Shown here piece after piece: positions 22,412 to 29,676 of a stretch of DNA of 64,000 nucleotides. A model generated the notes under the pieces. The model saw only the letters and a list, made by a program, of their open reading frames with translations. It was not told where the DNA came from and did not search any database. The DNA lies in IMG/VR virus record IMGVR_UViG_3300044591_002232, positions 1 through 64,000 of that record. One strand, given 5' to 3'. The translations under genes and the position numbers were made by a program. The first letter of the stretch is position 1; each line of letters opens with the position of its first letter. The DNA comes from a virus.

Positions 22412-22415
22412 GTTA
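22345..22415 (+). ncRNA. Candidate guide RNA (omega/reRNA) scaffold at the tnpB 3' end
   Basis: TnpB guide RNAs derive from the gene's 3' end and the element end. Here are a perfect 16-bp palindrome (22345-22360), a stem CTTGAGG/CCTCAAG (22355-22361 with 22377-22383) and the end repeat. Structure only; no expression evidence. Confidence 0.35.
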
Positions 22416-22498
22416 GCAAAAATCTATCGGATCACGGAATTGATGTTATTAATGTAAAGGATATTAAGAAGATTATTGAGGAACTTGAAAATGAGTAA
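22412..22498 (+). pseudogene. 3' fragment of a gene cut by the IS607-type insertion
   Basis: Directly after tnpB a startless frame encodes SKNLSDHGIDVINVKDIKK and IIEELENE, ending at 22498 in an ATGA overlap with the next gene, as intact genes do here. The 5' part is not recognisable on the left side. Confidence 0.5.
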
Positions 22499-22730
22499 GG
22501 CCCAAAAAATCTGGGAGGCATTTAAGGGAGAACTCACCCAGCCCGCAACTGATGATATGAGAGAAGCCTTGGCAACCGCATTTCGTGAATTAAATACTTT
22601 GTGTTCAGAATCACTATCACCAAACCAGGATATGGATGAGTTTTATGCTAGGCTCTATGGTAGTAGCGATTATGTCGTTTATTCTGACGAAATTGACAAA
22701 GTAGTAAATGAACTAGAAGAACTAGAATGA
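22491..22730 (+). CDS. Hypothetical protein, 79 residues
   Basis: Start set at ATG 22491 (GAGGA 8 bp upstream) rather than the TTG at 22476. Helical, MSKAQKIWEAFKGELTQP, acidic end. Overlaps the next gene by 4 bp. Confidence 0.6.
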   Translation: MSKAQKIWEAFKGELTQPATDDMREALATAFRELNTLCSESLSPNQDMDEFYARLYGSSDYVVYSDEIDKVVNELEELE

Positions 22731-22984
22731 ATTCAAAGAGAAAGATAAAACGAAGACTATCCTATGAGGTCTCTTTTTGGTATAATGGAAATAGAGAAAC
22801 AAAATATTTTCATTCGGCCAAGAAAATGAGGACCTATGTTAATGGTATTCACGAAATTACTGAAGTTGATTTCCCAACTGTGATCATTGAAAAAACTTGG
22901 TGTTATCGAAACCACCACCCAAAACATAAATGGTGGTACGAATCCACTGAACCTAATCAATTCATTTGTTATGAGAAATATTAG
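22727..22984 (+). CDS. Hypothetical basic protein, 85 residues
   Basis: Begins NSKRKIKRRLSYEVSFWYNG; beta-rich with many aromatic and His residues near the end (NHHPKHKWWYES). No family recognised. Its stop touches the next GACA box. Confidence 0.6.
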   Translation: MNSKRKIKRRLSYEVSFWYNGNRETKYFHSAKKMRTYVNGIHEITEVDFPTVIIEKTWCYRNHHPKHKWWYESTEPNQFICYEKY

Positions 22985-23040
22985 GACACCTGACCAACCG
23001 TCCACTCTGCCTTGTGGTGGAGTGGACTTTGACTTACAAT
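22985..23040 (+). promoter_or_regulatory. GACA-box cassette with 8-bp hairpin
   Basis: Box 22985-23005; GTCCACTC (23000-23007) pairs with GAGTGGAC (23020-23027). -10 TACAAT 23035-23040; ATG 25 bp later. Nearly the same cassette occurs at 23305 and 33235. Confidence 0.75.
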
Positions 23041-23065
23041 AACGAAGTAAACCACCGAACTCCTT

Positions 23066-23290
23066 ATGAATAGTTTGAACTATTATCTTTACAGATTGAG
23101 ATTGACTATTGATGGGTGGAAGTATTGGATGACCACTCCTTATGAAGATTTGCAAAAAATTACGAGTCCATATAATCCAGATGAACTATACTGGAGTGTC
23201 CGTAAAAGTGGACATACAATTGCCGCAAACTTTTGGTATATGGTAAATGATGGTTATTATGATATGATTGATGAATGGGAGGATTTATGA
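23066..23290 (+). CDS. Hypothetical protein, 74 residues
   Basis: Aromatic-rich, LNYYLYRLRLTIDGWKYW at the start and acidic at the end. Single gene between two nearly identical cassettes. No family recognised. Confidence 0.55.
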   Translation: MNSLNYYLYRLRLTIDGWKYWMTTPYEDLQKITSPYNPDELYWSVRKSGHTIAANFWYMVNDGYYDMIDEWEDL

Positions 23291-23304
23291 GTTGTATAAA
23301 GCAG

Positions 23305-23360
23305 GACACTTGACCAACCGTCCACTCTGTCTTGTGGTGGGGTGGACTTTGCCTTATAAT
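23305..23360 (+). promoter_or_regulatory. GACA-box cassette with hairpin
   Basis: Box starts at 23305; GTCCACTC (23320-23327) pairs with GGGTGGAC (23340-23347). -10 TATAAT 23355-23360; ATG 25 bp later. A near copy of the 22985 cassette, so probably duplicated locally. Confidence 0.75.
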
Positions 23361-23385
23361 GCCCTTGTAACCCACCGAATTCCTT

Positions 23386-23760
23386 ATGAACGAACAACTA
23401 CAGGCTCAAATTACGCAAATTCTCTCTCAGATTATGGTATCAGTCGGAGAAGTCAAGGATTTTTCTGTTGCCCAACTACCTGACATTGCCCAGCAGTATA
23501 TCACTTATGGCCTATGGGCAAATGCTTTTTATGCTGTATTTTCTGGTATGGTTGTTATTGTATGTGTAGGTCTAGGTTGGGGCATTATTAAATATGCTAA
23601 CGATGAAGAAGATGGAGATGTTTTTGTGGGGTTTCCTATCCTCTTTGCTATGGGATTTGTTAGTTTTTTTATTCTTCTTGACAAAATCCATAACCTCATT
23701 ATGGTACTGACCGCACCCAAAGTGTGGTTCCTGCTTGAACTTAAAAACCTTCTTTCTTGA
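23386..23760 (+). CDS. Two-span membrane protein, 124 residues
   Basis: Amphipathic N-terminal helix, then two transmembrane segments (WANAFYAVFSGMVVIVCVGL and VGFPILFAMGFVSFFILLD) separated by an acidic loop (ANDEEDGD). Size and layout are compatible with a holin, but nothing is specific. Confidence 0.6.
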   Translation: MNEQLQAQITQILSQIMVSVGEVKDFSVAQLPDIAQQYITYGLWANAFYAVFSGMVVIVCVGLGWGIIKYANDEEDGDVFVGFPILFAMGFVSFFILLDKIHNLIMVLTAPKVWFLLELKNLLS

Positions 23761-23764
23761 TATT

Positions 23765-23962
23765 ATGGGATTTTTTCTGCTTTTTCTCTATCTTCTAGCT
23801 CTATTTCTTGGTTTTGTTTTTGTTGCCGGAGATTCTAATTCTAGACCAATAAAAAGAGAATCCACTGTAAAATTCTGCATCGAGAAACCTGTAGAATGTA
23901 AAAAAGAGTTTGATTTTTATCAAATGCGCGAAGAATTCAATTCATCCAAGGAGAACAAATGA
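23765..23962 (+). CDS. Membrane-anchored protein, about 65 residues
   Basis: An N-terminal hydrophobic segment (FFLLFLYLLALFLGFVFVAG) and a polar, charged tail with two Cys. Start uncertain: ATG 23765 is preferred, TTG 23735 is possible; neither has a clear binding site. Overlaps the next gene by 4 bp. Confidence 0.5.
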   Translation: MGFFLLFLYLLALFLGFVFVAGDSNSRPIKRESTVKFCIEKPVECKKEFDFYQMREEFNSSKENK

Positions 23963-24684
23963 CCTACATTATCAAACACGACTTTAATCAAAATGTTCCT
24001 TACTATGTAAGGCTAGTTGACGACAAGACTTTTGATGAGATTTACGACCCAACTTTTGCTACTCAATTCAATACCAAAAACGAGGCCCAAAAGTGGATTG
24101 ACACTTACTCATCAATGGCCGAACACTCACAGGTTGTTGAAACTGCTGATGCGATTCAAGAGTATGAGAAATGGGTTAAGTCTGGTTCAATTAGGAGAAC
24201 TCTGGCCTGTGTTAATACTTCAATGTCTAGGCCCTACAATGATGAACCTCTTGATGAGGTAATTGATTGGTGGATTTATGCAAAAGAGAATGATAGAGAG
24301 ATCAAATTTAAGCATTATAAAACTTGGCCACAACTTTATAGTATTTCCAAACATCTTTGGGATGTAAATCGATATTCTAATCGTAATTATACAAATTATT
24401 ATATTTCTTTTGAAATTTTCACCCGGAGAGATGGCAAGTTTGAAGATTTTGAATCAGAATTAAATAAGGTCATTGACAAAGTTACCTATAAAGATGATGA
24501 AGGTTATTTAATCTTCTCAATTTTTGACCATTATCTTTCTGAGCACGGTAATAGTGTTTCTTTGCTTATTCATCCAGAATCTAAACACGTAAAGATTAGT
24601 GGACGATACTCTTATGATAACAATGAGTTTTCTTCCCTTGAAGATGCATTTAATTATATGAAAAAGGAGCGTTATTATGAGTGA
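23959..24684 (+). CDS. Hypothetical protein, 241 residues
   Basis: Begins MTYIIKHDFNQNVPYYVRLV, a start shared in style with the product at 34038. Central TWPQLYSISKHLW and C-terminal beta-rich part. AAGGAG-like sequence precedes the ATG. No family recognised. Confidence 0.65.
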   Translation: MTYIIKHDFNQNVPYYVRLVDDKTFDEIYDPTFATQFNTKNEAQKWIDTYSSMAEHSQVVETADAIQEYEKWVKSGSIRRTLACVNTSMSRPYNDEPLDEVIDWWIYAKENDREIKFKHYKTWPQLYSISKHLWDVNRYSNRNYTNYYISFEIFTRRDGKFEDFESELNKVIDKVTYKDDEGYLIFSIFDHYLSEHGNSVSLLIHPESKHVKISGRYSYDNNEFSSLEDAFNYMKKERYYE

Positions 24685-24913
24685 ACAAGACGCAAACTTT
24701 TGTCCTAAATGTGGAGGAAATTGCTATAGAGATTCTGTAGACATTGGGGTTGGTGTTATTCACGGCCCATACGGATGCATTAATTGCGGGTGGTCTGAAG
24801 ATTCTTATTATGACTCTAGTGATGGGACTTGCCAAGCAGAATTAGAAAATCCAGAGTACCGTTATGATTCTCGTGGTGGTGCTATTTTGAAAACTCCTTA
24901 TTCTTATGACTAA
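24677..24913 (+). CDS. Zinc-ribbon protein, 78 residues
   Basis: CPKCGG (about 9-14) and CINCG (about 34-38) form a zinc ribbon; the rest is acidic and Tyr-rich. AAAAGGAG precedes the ATG. Overlaps both neighbours. Confidence 0.65.
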   Translation: MSEQDANFCPKCGGNCYRDSVDIGVGVIHGPYGCINCGWSEDSYYDSSDGTCQAELENPEYRYDSRGGAILKTPYSYD

Positions 24914-25094
24914 CACTAAAACTCTAATCCAACGCATCGCAACGGCAATCTCAACTGCCCCGCAAGGGGAAACCTATGAGGACTGCCGAAATAATGAGGC
25001 AAAGGCAGTTCTTGACGAGATTGCCGATTGGATTGAAGACCTACAAGTGCTTTGGATTACTCCATCTAGACTTCGTGAAGAGAAAAATAAATGA
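24906..25094 (+). CDS. Small helical protein, 62 residues
   Basis: MTNTKTLIQRIATAISTAPQ then a conserved-looking A-V-L-D-E-I-A-D-W. Overlaps neighbours by 8 and 4 bp. No family recognised. Confidence 0.55.
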   Translation: MTNTKTLIQRIATAISTAPQGETYEDCRNNEAKAVLDEIADWIEDLQVLWITPSRLREEKNK

Positions 25095-25438
25095 CCAATC
25101 CTGATAACCCAAAAGTCATAAAATCTAAAAACCAAAATTATTCCCAAAGTATTCAAGAATGGGTTGAGATGGGGCAAGTTTGGAAAGAACATCTTGAAGA
25201 ACTTGAAAAAGACAATAAAAACCTAAAGTTTTCTAGGGACTTTTATAAATCAAGGTGCGAACTTCTAGAAAAAGTCCAAAAGTATATGAGAGACCCAGAA
25301 CGAACAATTGTTTGTGACATTCTTGCGAACAATGCCTTACTCCCAGACCCAAAAGGAGAACGATATGGGCAAGACCTTTTGCCTCTTGTAAAAACTAGCT
25401 TCTTTCCAAAAGACCTTGAGGATTTATTTAAAAAATGA
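25091..25438 (+). CDS. Coiled-coil hypothetical protein, 115 residues
   Basis: Coiled coil at about 25-60 (WKEHLEELEKDNKNLKFSRD), followed by a Leu/Pro-rich part. No family recognised. Confidence 0.6.
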   Translation: MTNPDNPKVIKSKNQNYSQSIQEWVEMGQVWKEHLEELEKDNKNLKFSRDFYKSRCELLEKVQKYMRDPERTIVCDILANNALLPDPKGERYGQDLLPLVKTSFFPKDLEDLFKK

Positions 25439-25508
25439 CCAAACAACAAGAAAACTAAACCCATCCACAATCTCCTTATGAACCAAGACTTCCGGTTCTA
25501 TCAAAACC

Positions 25509-25516
25509 TATAAATA
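25509..25516 (+). promoter_or_regulatory. T4-like late promoter motif TATAAATA
   Basis: An exact TATAAATA lies 25 bp before the ATG at 25541, in a 100-bp gap that lacks a GACA box. Second such match in the window after 3242. Confidence 0.4.
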
Positions 25517-25540
25517 CTCGTTCAGAAAACTCTTCACCTT

Positions 25541-25753
25541 ATGGCTCATCCGGGAGACCTAAAAGTGACTGAACCAAGATTTTCAATCCACAGAGACAAA
25601 CACAAAATACAAGAACTCAAAAAAATGTCTAACAATCAGTTTCCTATGATGCACTGTGCAAAGGCGTTATATTCAACAGATGGAGACCTGGATAAGGCGC
25701 TTATTTGGGTGCAACAAAATCCCGTAGATGGTCTAGTAGATTACAAATTATGA
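25541..25753 (+). CDS. Small protein with EF-Ts N-terminal/UBA-like domain
   Basis: 70 residues. The segment KIQELKKMSNNQFPMMHCAK followed by ALYSTDGDLDKALIWVQQN resembles the UBA/TS-N domain of elongation factor Ts (L-R-x-x-T-G-A-G-M-M-D-C-K-K-A-L-x-x-x-x-G-D-x-x-K-A-I-x-x-L-R). The rest of EF-Ts is absent. In EF-Ts this domain contacts EF-Tu; Qbeta replicase recruits the same host pair, so EF-Tu binding is conceivable. Confidence 0.6.
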   Translation: MAHPGDLKVTEPRFSIHRDKHKIQELKKMSNNQFPMMHCAKALYSTDGDLDKALIWVQQNPVDGLVDYKL

Positions 25754-26112
25754 ACCTAACACAATTCTTTGATGCCTCAATCAAACTTCAGAATTATGGA
25801 TGTTACATTTATTCTATCAGGGAAGACGAATATAAAAATTACTTTGTAACATTTGCTTATGCTGATGTCTGCTCTGGTCTTGCCTTTGGTGGAATTAAAT
25901 ATACAATTGATTTTTGCCCAACACCAAAATATGTTTATAAAAACGAGCCTAGGGCGGATGTAAATATTAATCAAAAGGTCTCCACTATTGATGAGGCAGT
26001 TGATTTTATTATTGCTGATATTCAAAAACTTGAAGAAGAAGCAAAAGAAGGAGAACGACAAAAAGTTCTTTCTAAACTTACTCAAAGAGAACGAGAACTA
26101 CTGGGAGTTTGA
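25750..26112 (+). CDS. Hypothetical protein, 120 residues
   Basis: ATG 25750 in an ATGA overlap. Alpha/beta N-terminal part with YADVCSGLAFGGIKYTIDF; a helical C-terminal tail ending SKLTQRERELLGV, similar in style to the end of the product at 60608 (KLSQEEKEILGL). Confidence 0.6.
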   Translation: MNLTQFFDASIKLQNYGCYIYSIREDEYKNYFVTFAYADVCSGLAFGGIKYTIDFCPTPKYVYKNEPRADVNINQKVSTIDEAVDFIIADIQKLEEEAKEGERQKVLSKLTQRERELLGV

Positions 26113-26114
26113 TT

Positions 26115-26384
26115 ATGAAAGTAAAAGCCTTGATTGAAGAACTCCAAGAGTATCCAGCGGATATGGAAGTTCTTATTGATTATGGGTCTCAAATTTATGA
26201 TGGAGAAATCATAGTAAAAGGAAAAGATTTATACCATTGTAATTGTACTTCAAAATTGCAGAGTAATTTTGATTTTTACTCTGAATATGATGAACCTTGT
26301 GTTTATAAGGATGAGGTTGATGGTAAAATAGTAGTGATGAAAGTTCCAACCGAAAAGAAAAAGTTTATTGTTTTAGATTGTTGA
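26115..26384 (+). CDS. Hypothetical protein (KALIEELQEYPADMEV family)
   Basis: 89 residues from ATG 26115, with GGGAG 7 bp upstream. The start MKVKALIE, then a Pro and an E-V strand, matches a group of small phage proteins of unknown role; the product at 28664 begins in the same way. Last gene before the first TnpB element. Confidence 0.6.
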   Translation: MKVKALIEELQEYPADMEVLIDYGSQIYDGEIIVKGKDLYHCNCTSKLQSNFDFYSEYDEPCVYKDEVDGKIVVMKVPTEKKKFIVLDC

Positions 26385-26398
26385 TTTTGATTTAAAAA

Positions 26399-27608
26399 CT
26401 CCAAAGGAGTTCTCTTAACCTCACGGTTAAAAATTCCTGCTTCAACGCTTACGCCTTCAGCAAATTCGCTTCGGGTCTTATCTCTGCTCCACAGGCAAAC
26501 CCTGCCAATCCGACAGTTAAAATATTTTTTGCCGCATTAATGTCTCTATCGTGAACTGCTCCACAATCATGACAAGTCCATTCACGGACACTTAACGGCA
26601 TAGAAGATTGAATAGAACCACAAGAACTACAAGTTTTACTTGAAGGGAAAAATCTATCAACTTTCAATAGAGTTCTCCCATACCAGTCGCACTTATATTT
26701 TAATAAAAAAATAAATTGCGACCAAGAAACTTCAGCAATTGCTCTTGCTAATTTGTGGTTTTTCAACATACCAGACACATTTAAGTCCTCAACCACTATC
26801 GTTTGATTCTCACGAACAAGTTGAGTGCTTATTTTGTGATGATAATCTAATCTTGTATCTACAATCTTTTGATGTAGTTTAGCAACTTTAACTCTTGCTT
26901 TCTCACGATTTTTAGAACCTTTCTGCTTTTTATATAATCTTTGATTGAGGATTTTTAATCTTTTTTGGACTTTTCTTAACCACTTTGGATTGGTAATTTT
27001 ATCACCGTTAGAAGTAGCAAAGAAACAATCAATACCTAAATCAAGACCTATCACTTTATCTGTTGGTTCAAGTTGTTTGATTTCTTCTTGACACAACATA
27101 CTAATCATCCATCTTCCGCTTGGTTCAAGTGTGATGGTTATAGTAGAAGGATAAGAAGGGATTTGACGAGACCAACGAATATTCAAGGGTTCTTTTGATT
27201 TTGCTATATAAATCTTACCTTCTTTATACTTAAAGGCAGATTTAGTTAATTCACAAGAGTTTCTGTTTTTTCTCTTCTTAAATCTTGGATATTTACTTTT
27301 CTTTTGGAAAAAGTTTTTAAATCCAGTTTGTAGATGTTGAAGAGATTGTTGTAGAGGAACACAAGAAACTTCATTTAACCATTCATACTCTTCTTTTTTC
27401 TTGAGTTCCGTCAAAAGAGCACTTGTTTGATTGTATCCTACAGAGTTTTTATTTTGATGCCATTCTTTGGTTCTATAATCAAGAAAATGATTATAGACCA
27501 CACGGCAACAACCAAGAGTTTTTCTTAAAAGAACCTCTTGACTTTCTGTAGGATAAAATCTAAACTTGTATGCTCTATACATTTATGAGTTGTATGTTTA
27601 ACTCATAA
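26399..27608 (-). mobile_element. IS605-type tnpB element without transposase, copy A
   Basis: tnpB alone, bounded by hairpins. On the 3' side are ACTCC/GGAGT (26399-26411) and TTAACC/GGTTAA (26416-26431); on the 5' side TTATGAGT/ACTCATAA (27583-27608). No Y1 transposase is nearby, so movement would need a transposase in trans. It sits between a gene end and the cassette at 27648, breaking nothing visible. Confidence 0.7.
26449..27582 (-). CDS. tnpB: TnpB, RNA-guided nuclease of IS200/IS605 family
   Basis: 377 residues, complete: N-terminal YRAYKFRFYPTESQE, RuvC-I GLDLGI (Asp181), RuvC-II VVEDLNV (Glu265), zinc ribbon CSSCG and CHDCG (Cys318, 321, 337, 340) and RuvC-III DRDINAAKN (Asp347). 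TnpB cuts DNA matched by an RNA made from the element end and thereby favours retention of the element. All key residues are present, so it may be active. It opposes the direction of the neighbouring genes. Confidence 0.9.
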   Translation of the reverse strand: MYRAYKFRFYPTESQEVLLRKTLGCCRVVYNHFLDYRTKEWHQNKNSVGYNQTSALLTELKKKEEYEWLNEVSCVPLQQSLQHLQTGFKNFFQKKSKYPRFKKRKNRNSCELTKSAFKYKEGKIYIAKSKEPLNIRWSRQIPSYPSTITITLEPSGRWMISMLCQEEIKQLEPTDKVIGLDLGIDCFFATSNGDKITNPKWLRKVQKRLKILNQRLYKKQKGSKNREKARVKVAKLHQKIVDTRLDYHHKISTQLVRENQTIVVEDLNVSGMLKNHKLARAIAEVSWSQFIFLLKYKCDWYGRTLLKVDRFFPSSKTCSSCGSIQSSMPLSVREWTCHDCGAVHDRDINAAKNILTVGLAGFACGAEIRPEANLLKA

Positions 27609-27647
27609 GTATTTATAAAAGTTTAACCTTTTCTTAACCTAATTTAG

Positions 27648-27704
27648 GACACTTTACGAACTGGAACAGGAGCACTTGAAATCCGGTGCCTTTTGTAGTA
27701 TAAT
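27648..27704 (+). promoter_or_regulatory. GACA-box promoter cassette beside the TnpB element
   Basis: Box GACACTTTACGAACTGGAAC (27648-27667); a weak hairpin with GCAC/GTGC; -10 TATAAT 27699-27704; ATG 23 bp later. Confidence 0.65.
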
Positions 27705-27727
27705 GACCTTACAAACAAAGAACCAAA

Positions 27728-28111
27728 ATGACTAACCAAGCAAATTGTAATCATCGCACACCACCAAAACATCACGTTGATTATTTGGATGAAAGAATGG
27801 TAATTGTGAATGGAGTATCTTATACCAAAAAAGAACCAACCCCAATAGTTATTCAAAAAGACGAAAACACCATTGTTGTTGGTGGGGTGGAGTATCAAAA
27901 GGTGCAGCAGGCCCTCACAATCTATGAATTTCTTATTCAATGTGAATATGGAGAACTAAATCCCCCTTATATTGATAAAAAAATTGAAATTGAAACTAAT
28001 GCAGAAAACTTCTTAAATTATCTTTATGAATATTGTGATGTAATTGAAGAAGATGATGATAAACTTGTTGTGAGTATTTCTAAACAACAAATGGTGATGC
28101 CCAATGACTAA
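27728..28111 (+). CDS. Hypothetical protein, 127 residues
   Basis: Contains the repeated pattern I-V-V-G-G-V-E-Y and V-I-V-N-G-V-S-Y; the next product also starts with I-I-E-I-G-G-V-K-Y-K. These short beta modules appear to be shared between neighbours. C-terminal part acidic. Confidence 0.6.
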   Translation: MTNQANCNHRTPPKHHVDYLDERMVIVNGVSYTKKEPTPIVIQKDENTIVVGGVEYQKVQQALTIYEFLIQCEYGELNPPYIDKKIEIETNAENFLNYLYEYCDVIEEDDDKLVVSISKQQMVMPND

Positions 28112-28364
28112 TCAACAACATCCTGATATTATTGAAATCGGTGGTGTAAAATACAAACGAATTGTAGAAAACCCAAAACCAGAGACACTTTTTGATATTA
28201 TTTACGAATGGAAGTATAATACCTGTGACCCAACCTGCGAAAAACTTGTAGATATGATTGAAAGTGAATGGTTGCCTCTTGAAGGTTCCCACGACGGAAA
28301 AAGTTATATTTATAGTGCTGGTTGGAATGATTGTATCAAATATCTAAAGAAGAACCTCAAATGA
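28104..28364 (+). CDS. Hypothetical protein, 86 residues (paralogue of 37315)
   Basis: N-terminal beta module (EIGGVKYKRIV), then a domain ending W-L-P-L-E, S-A-G-W-N-D-C-I-K-Y-L-K. The product at 37315-37551 ends with the same pattern (WLPKEHDTNGYGWNSCIK). Function unknown. Confidence 0.6.
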   Translation: MTNQQHPDIIEIGGVKYKRIVENPKPETLFDIIYEWKYNTCDPTCEKLVDMIESEWLPLEGSHDGKSYIYSAGWNDCIKYLKKNLK

Positions 28365-28534
28365 CTAAAATACTCAAATACATAAAATCCAGAAAAACAA
28401 TCTACGTTCCTTCACTTTGGCTCGGTATTTTGTTAGTTGCTTTTTTCTTTCCACAGTATGGTTTGTGGTTTATGTTTGGAACTGCTTGGGGAGTATTGTG
28501 GATGGTCGCGTACAATTGGTATCACGACAAATGA
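28361..28534 (+). CDS. Small membrane protein, 57 residues
   Basis: ATG 28361 overlaps the previous stop. One or two hydrophobic segments (WLGILLVAFFFPQYGLWFMF, TAWGVLWMVAY) after a basic N-terminus. Confidence 0.55.
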   Translation: MTKILKYIKSRKTIYVPSLWLGILLVAFFFPQYGLWFMFGTAWGVLWMVAYNWYHDK

Positions 28535-28674
28535 TTGATTATGCTTTGATTGAGTACGAACTCATCTTGGAAGAAGTCGCAAAACTTCCAAGAGCAAGCG
28601 CCACAGACACTTGCGGAACCATCCCTAGTGTGCTAGACTTGCTGTACCAACGACTTTTGGATTATGACTGTTGA
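28531..28674 (+). CDS. Small hypothetical protein, 47 residues
   Basis: MIDYALIEYELILEEVAKLP start in an ATGA overlap; then a Cys-containing loop and a helix (LDLLYQRLL). No family recognised. Confidence 0.5.
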   Translation: MIDYALIEYELILEEVAKLPRASATDTCGTIPSVLDLLYQRLLDYDC

Positions 28675-28810
28675 AGAATTGATTGAAAAACTAAAAGAGT
28701 TTCCTCTTGACTCAAAAGTGAAGGTTTATGATGATTATTGGGGAGAACGTATAGACCCTCTTATTGATATGTGGGAAAAAGAAGTTGTTTTTTATTCTGA
28801 CCGACGATGA
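28664..28810 (+). CDS. Small hypothetical protein, 48 residues
   Basis: MTVEELIEKLKEFPLDSKVK resembles the N-terminus of the 26115 product. The rest is acidic. Overlaps both neighbours. Confidence 0.5.
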   Translation: MTVEELIEKLKEFPLDSKVKVYDDYWGERIDPLIDMWEKEVVFYSDRR

Positions 28811-29016
28811 CTAATATAATTATTCCTAAAATAGCATACCTTCCTCTTGAATTTACACTTCCTGTGGATGAGTTCTTGAAAATGTGGGACGAAACCTTAG
28901 GAGAACCTACACAAAAAGATTATGATAATTATTGTCGTTCTTGTGCCGTAGAAGTTTTTTACGGTACTTTGAGTGAAGATATTGAAGAAAGTATTCGTTT
29001 ACGACAGGACAATTGA
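28807..29016 (+). CDS. Hypothetical protein, 69 residues
   Basis: Mixed alpha/beta; LPLEFTLPVDEFLKMWDETL in the first half and two Cys in NYCRSCAVEVF. No family recognised. Confidence 0.55.
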   Translation: MTNIIIPKIAYLPLEFTLPVDEFLKMWDETLGEPTQKDYDNYCRSCAVEVFYGTLSEDIEESIRLRQDN

Positions 29017-29017
29017 G

Positions 29018-29233
29018 ATGAACTTCAGTGATTTACCCGACAACTCTTGGGAAAAAGTAATGTATAAGGTTGTAGAGTTTATTGGTGGGGATGCCCCATA
29101 CTTATGTAATTGGAGTGATGAAATTCCAACACCGCAAAAAGTAGCAGAAGAGATTGTTTCTATGGTAGCATATCTTGATGATACCGACCCAGATAAGTTT
29201 ATTGAATCCTTTAGAAAGTTTTGTAAAAAATGA
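29018..29233 (+). CDS. Hypothetical protein, 71 residues
   Basis: ATG 29018 chosen, 1 bp after the previous stop, with AGGA upstream. Acidic, with DNSWEKVMYKVVEFIGG. Overlaps the next gene by 4 bp. Confidence 0.55.
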   Translation: MNFSDLPDNSWEKVMYKVVEFIGGDAPYLCNWSDEIPTPQKVAEEIVSMVAYLDDTDPDKFIESFRKFCKK

Positions 29234-29397
29234 CTGAACAAAATAGAATCTATTTTTCATACCGAGATGTAAACAGAGAACTACAACACGCATCTATAAC
29301 TCATGAGGATGCTGGTCCATTACTTGGAGATATGATGACGCAATTGTATGAATATATTGCCTGGATAAAAAATTCACCTGGAGGTAAAAATGACTGA
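29230..29397 (+). CDS. Small hypothetical protein, 55 residues
   Basis: MTEQNRIYFSYRDVNRELQH, then a helix. Overlaps the genes on both sides. No family recognised. Confidence 0.5.
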   Translation: MTEQNRIYFSYRDVNRELQHASITHEDAGPLLGDMMTQLYEYIAWIKNSPGGKND

Positions 29398-29647
29398 ACG
29401 CTCAAAATATTATCCAGTTTCTATTGAGAAACTACAAAAGGCAAGCATAGCAGATTTGGCATATCTCATTGCGCCCATGAATATTGGCATAGATTATGAG
29501 TATTTTAAACAAATCAAACATGTTCTTGATATACCAAAACCCTCAAAATCTTTAGAAGAATTCAAACAAGAACTAGATAGTAAATTTGTTGACTTTTTGG
29601 TAAAAACCAAGAGGAAATTTGCTGTATCTAAAGAGAGTGCCGAATAG
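29390..29647 (+). CDS. Hypothetical protein, 85 residues
   Basis: GGAGG at 29381 precedes the ATG. Helical with KASIADLAYLIAPMNIGIDY. Last gene before the second TnpB element. Confidence 0.55.
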   Translation: MTERSKYYPVSIEKLQKASIADLAYLIAPMNIGIDYEYFKQIKHVLDIPKPSKSLEEFKQELDSKFVDFLVKTKRKFAVSKESAE

Positions 29648-29676
29648 TAATAAAAACCAATAAAAATCTAAAAACT

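Larger units (their letters stand above)
20705..22415 (+). mobile_element. IS607-type element (serine recombinase tnpA plus tnpB)
   Basis: The element carries overlapping tnpA and tnpB. TAACGTTAAACAA (20705-20717) and TTGTTAACGTAAGTTA (22400-22415) are imperfect inverted copies near its ends; the exact ends cannot be fixed by eye because IS607 elements lack clear terminal repeats. A gene fragment remains on the right side. Confidence 0.75.

Noticed and set aside
3217-22430. The 13-mer AAAAATCTATCGG occurs at about 3218 and again at 22418, with GTGATCCG before the first and CGGATCAC inside the second
   Set aside because: The match does not extend, and IS607 elements are not defined by such repeats; it may be chance.
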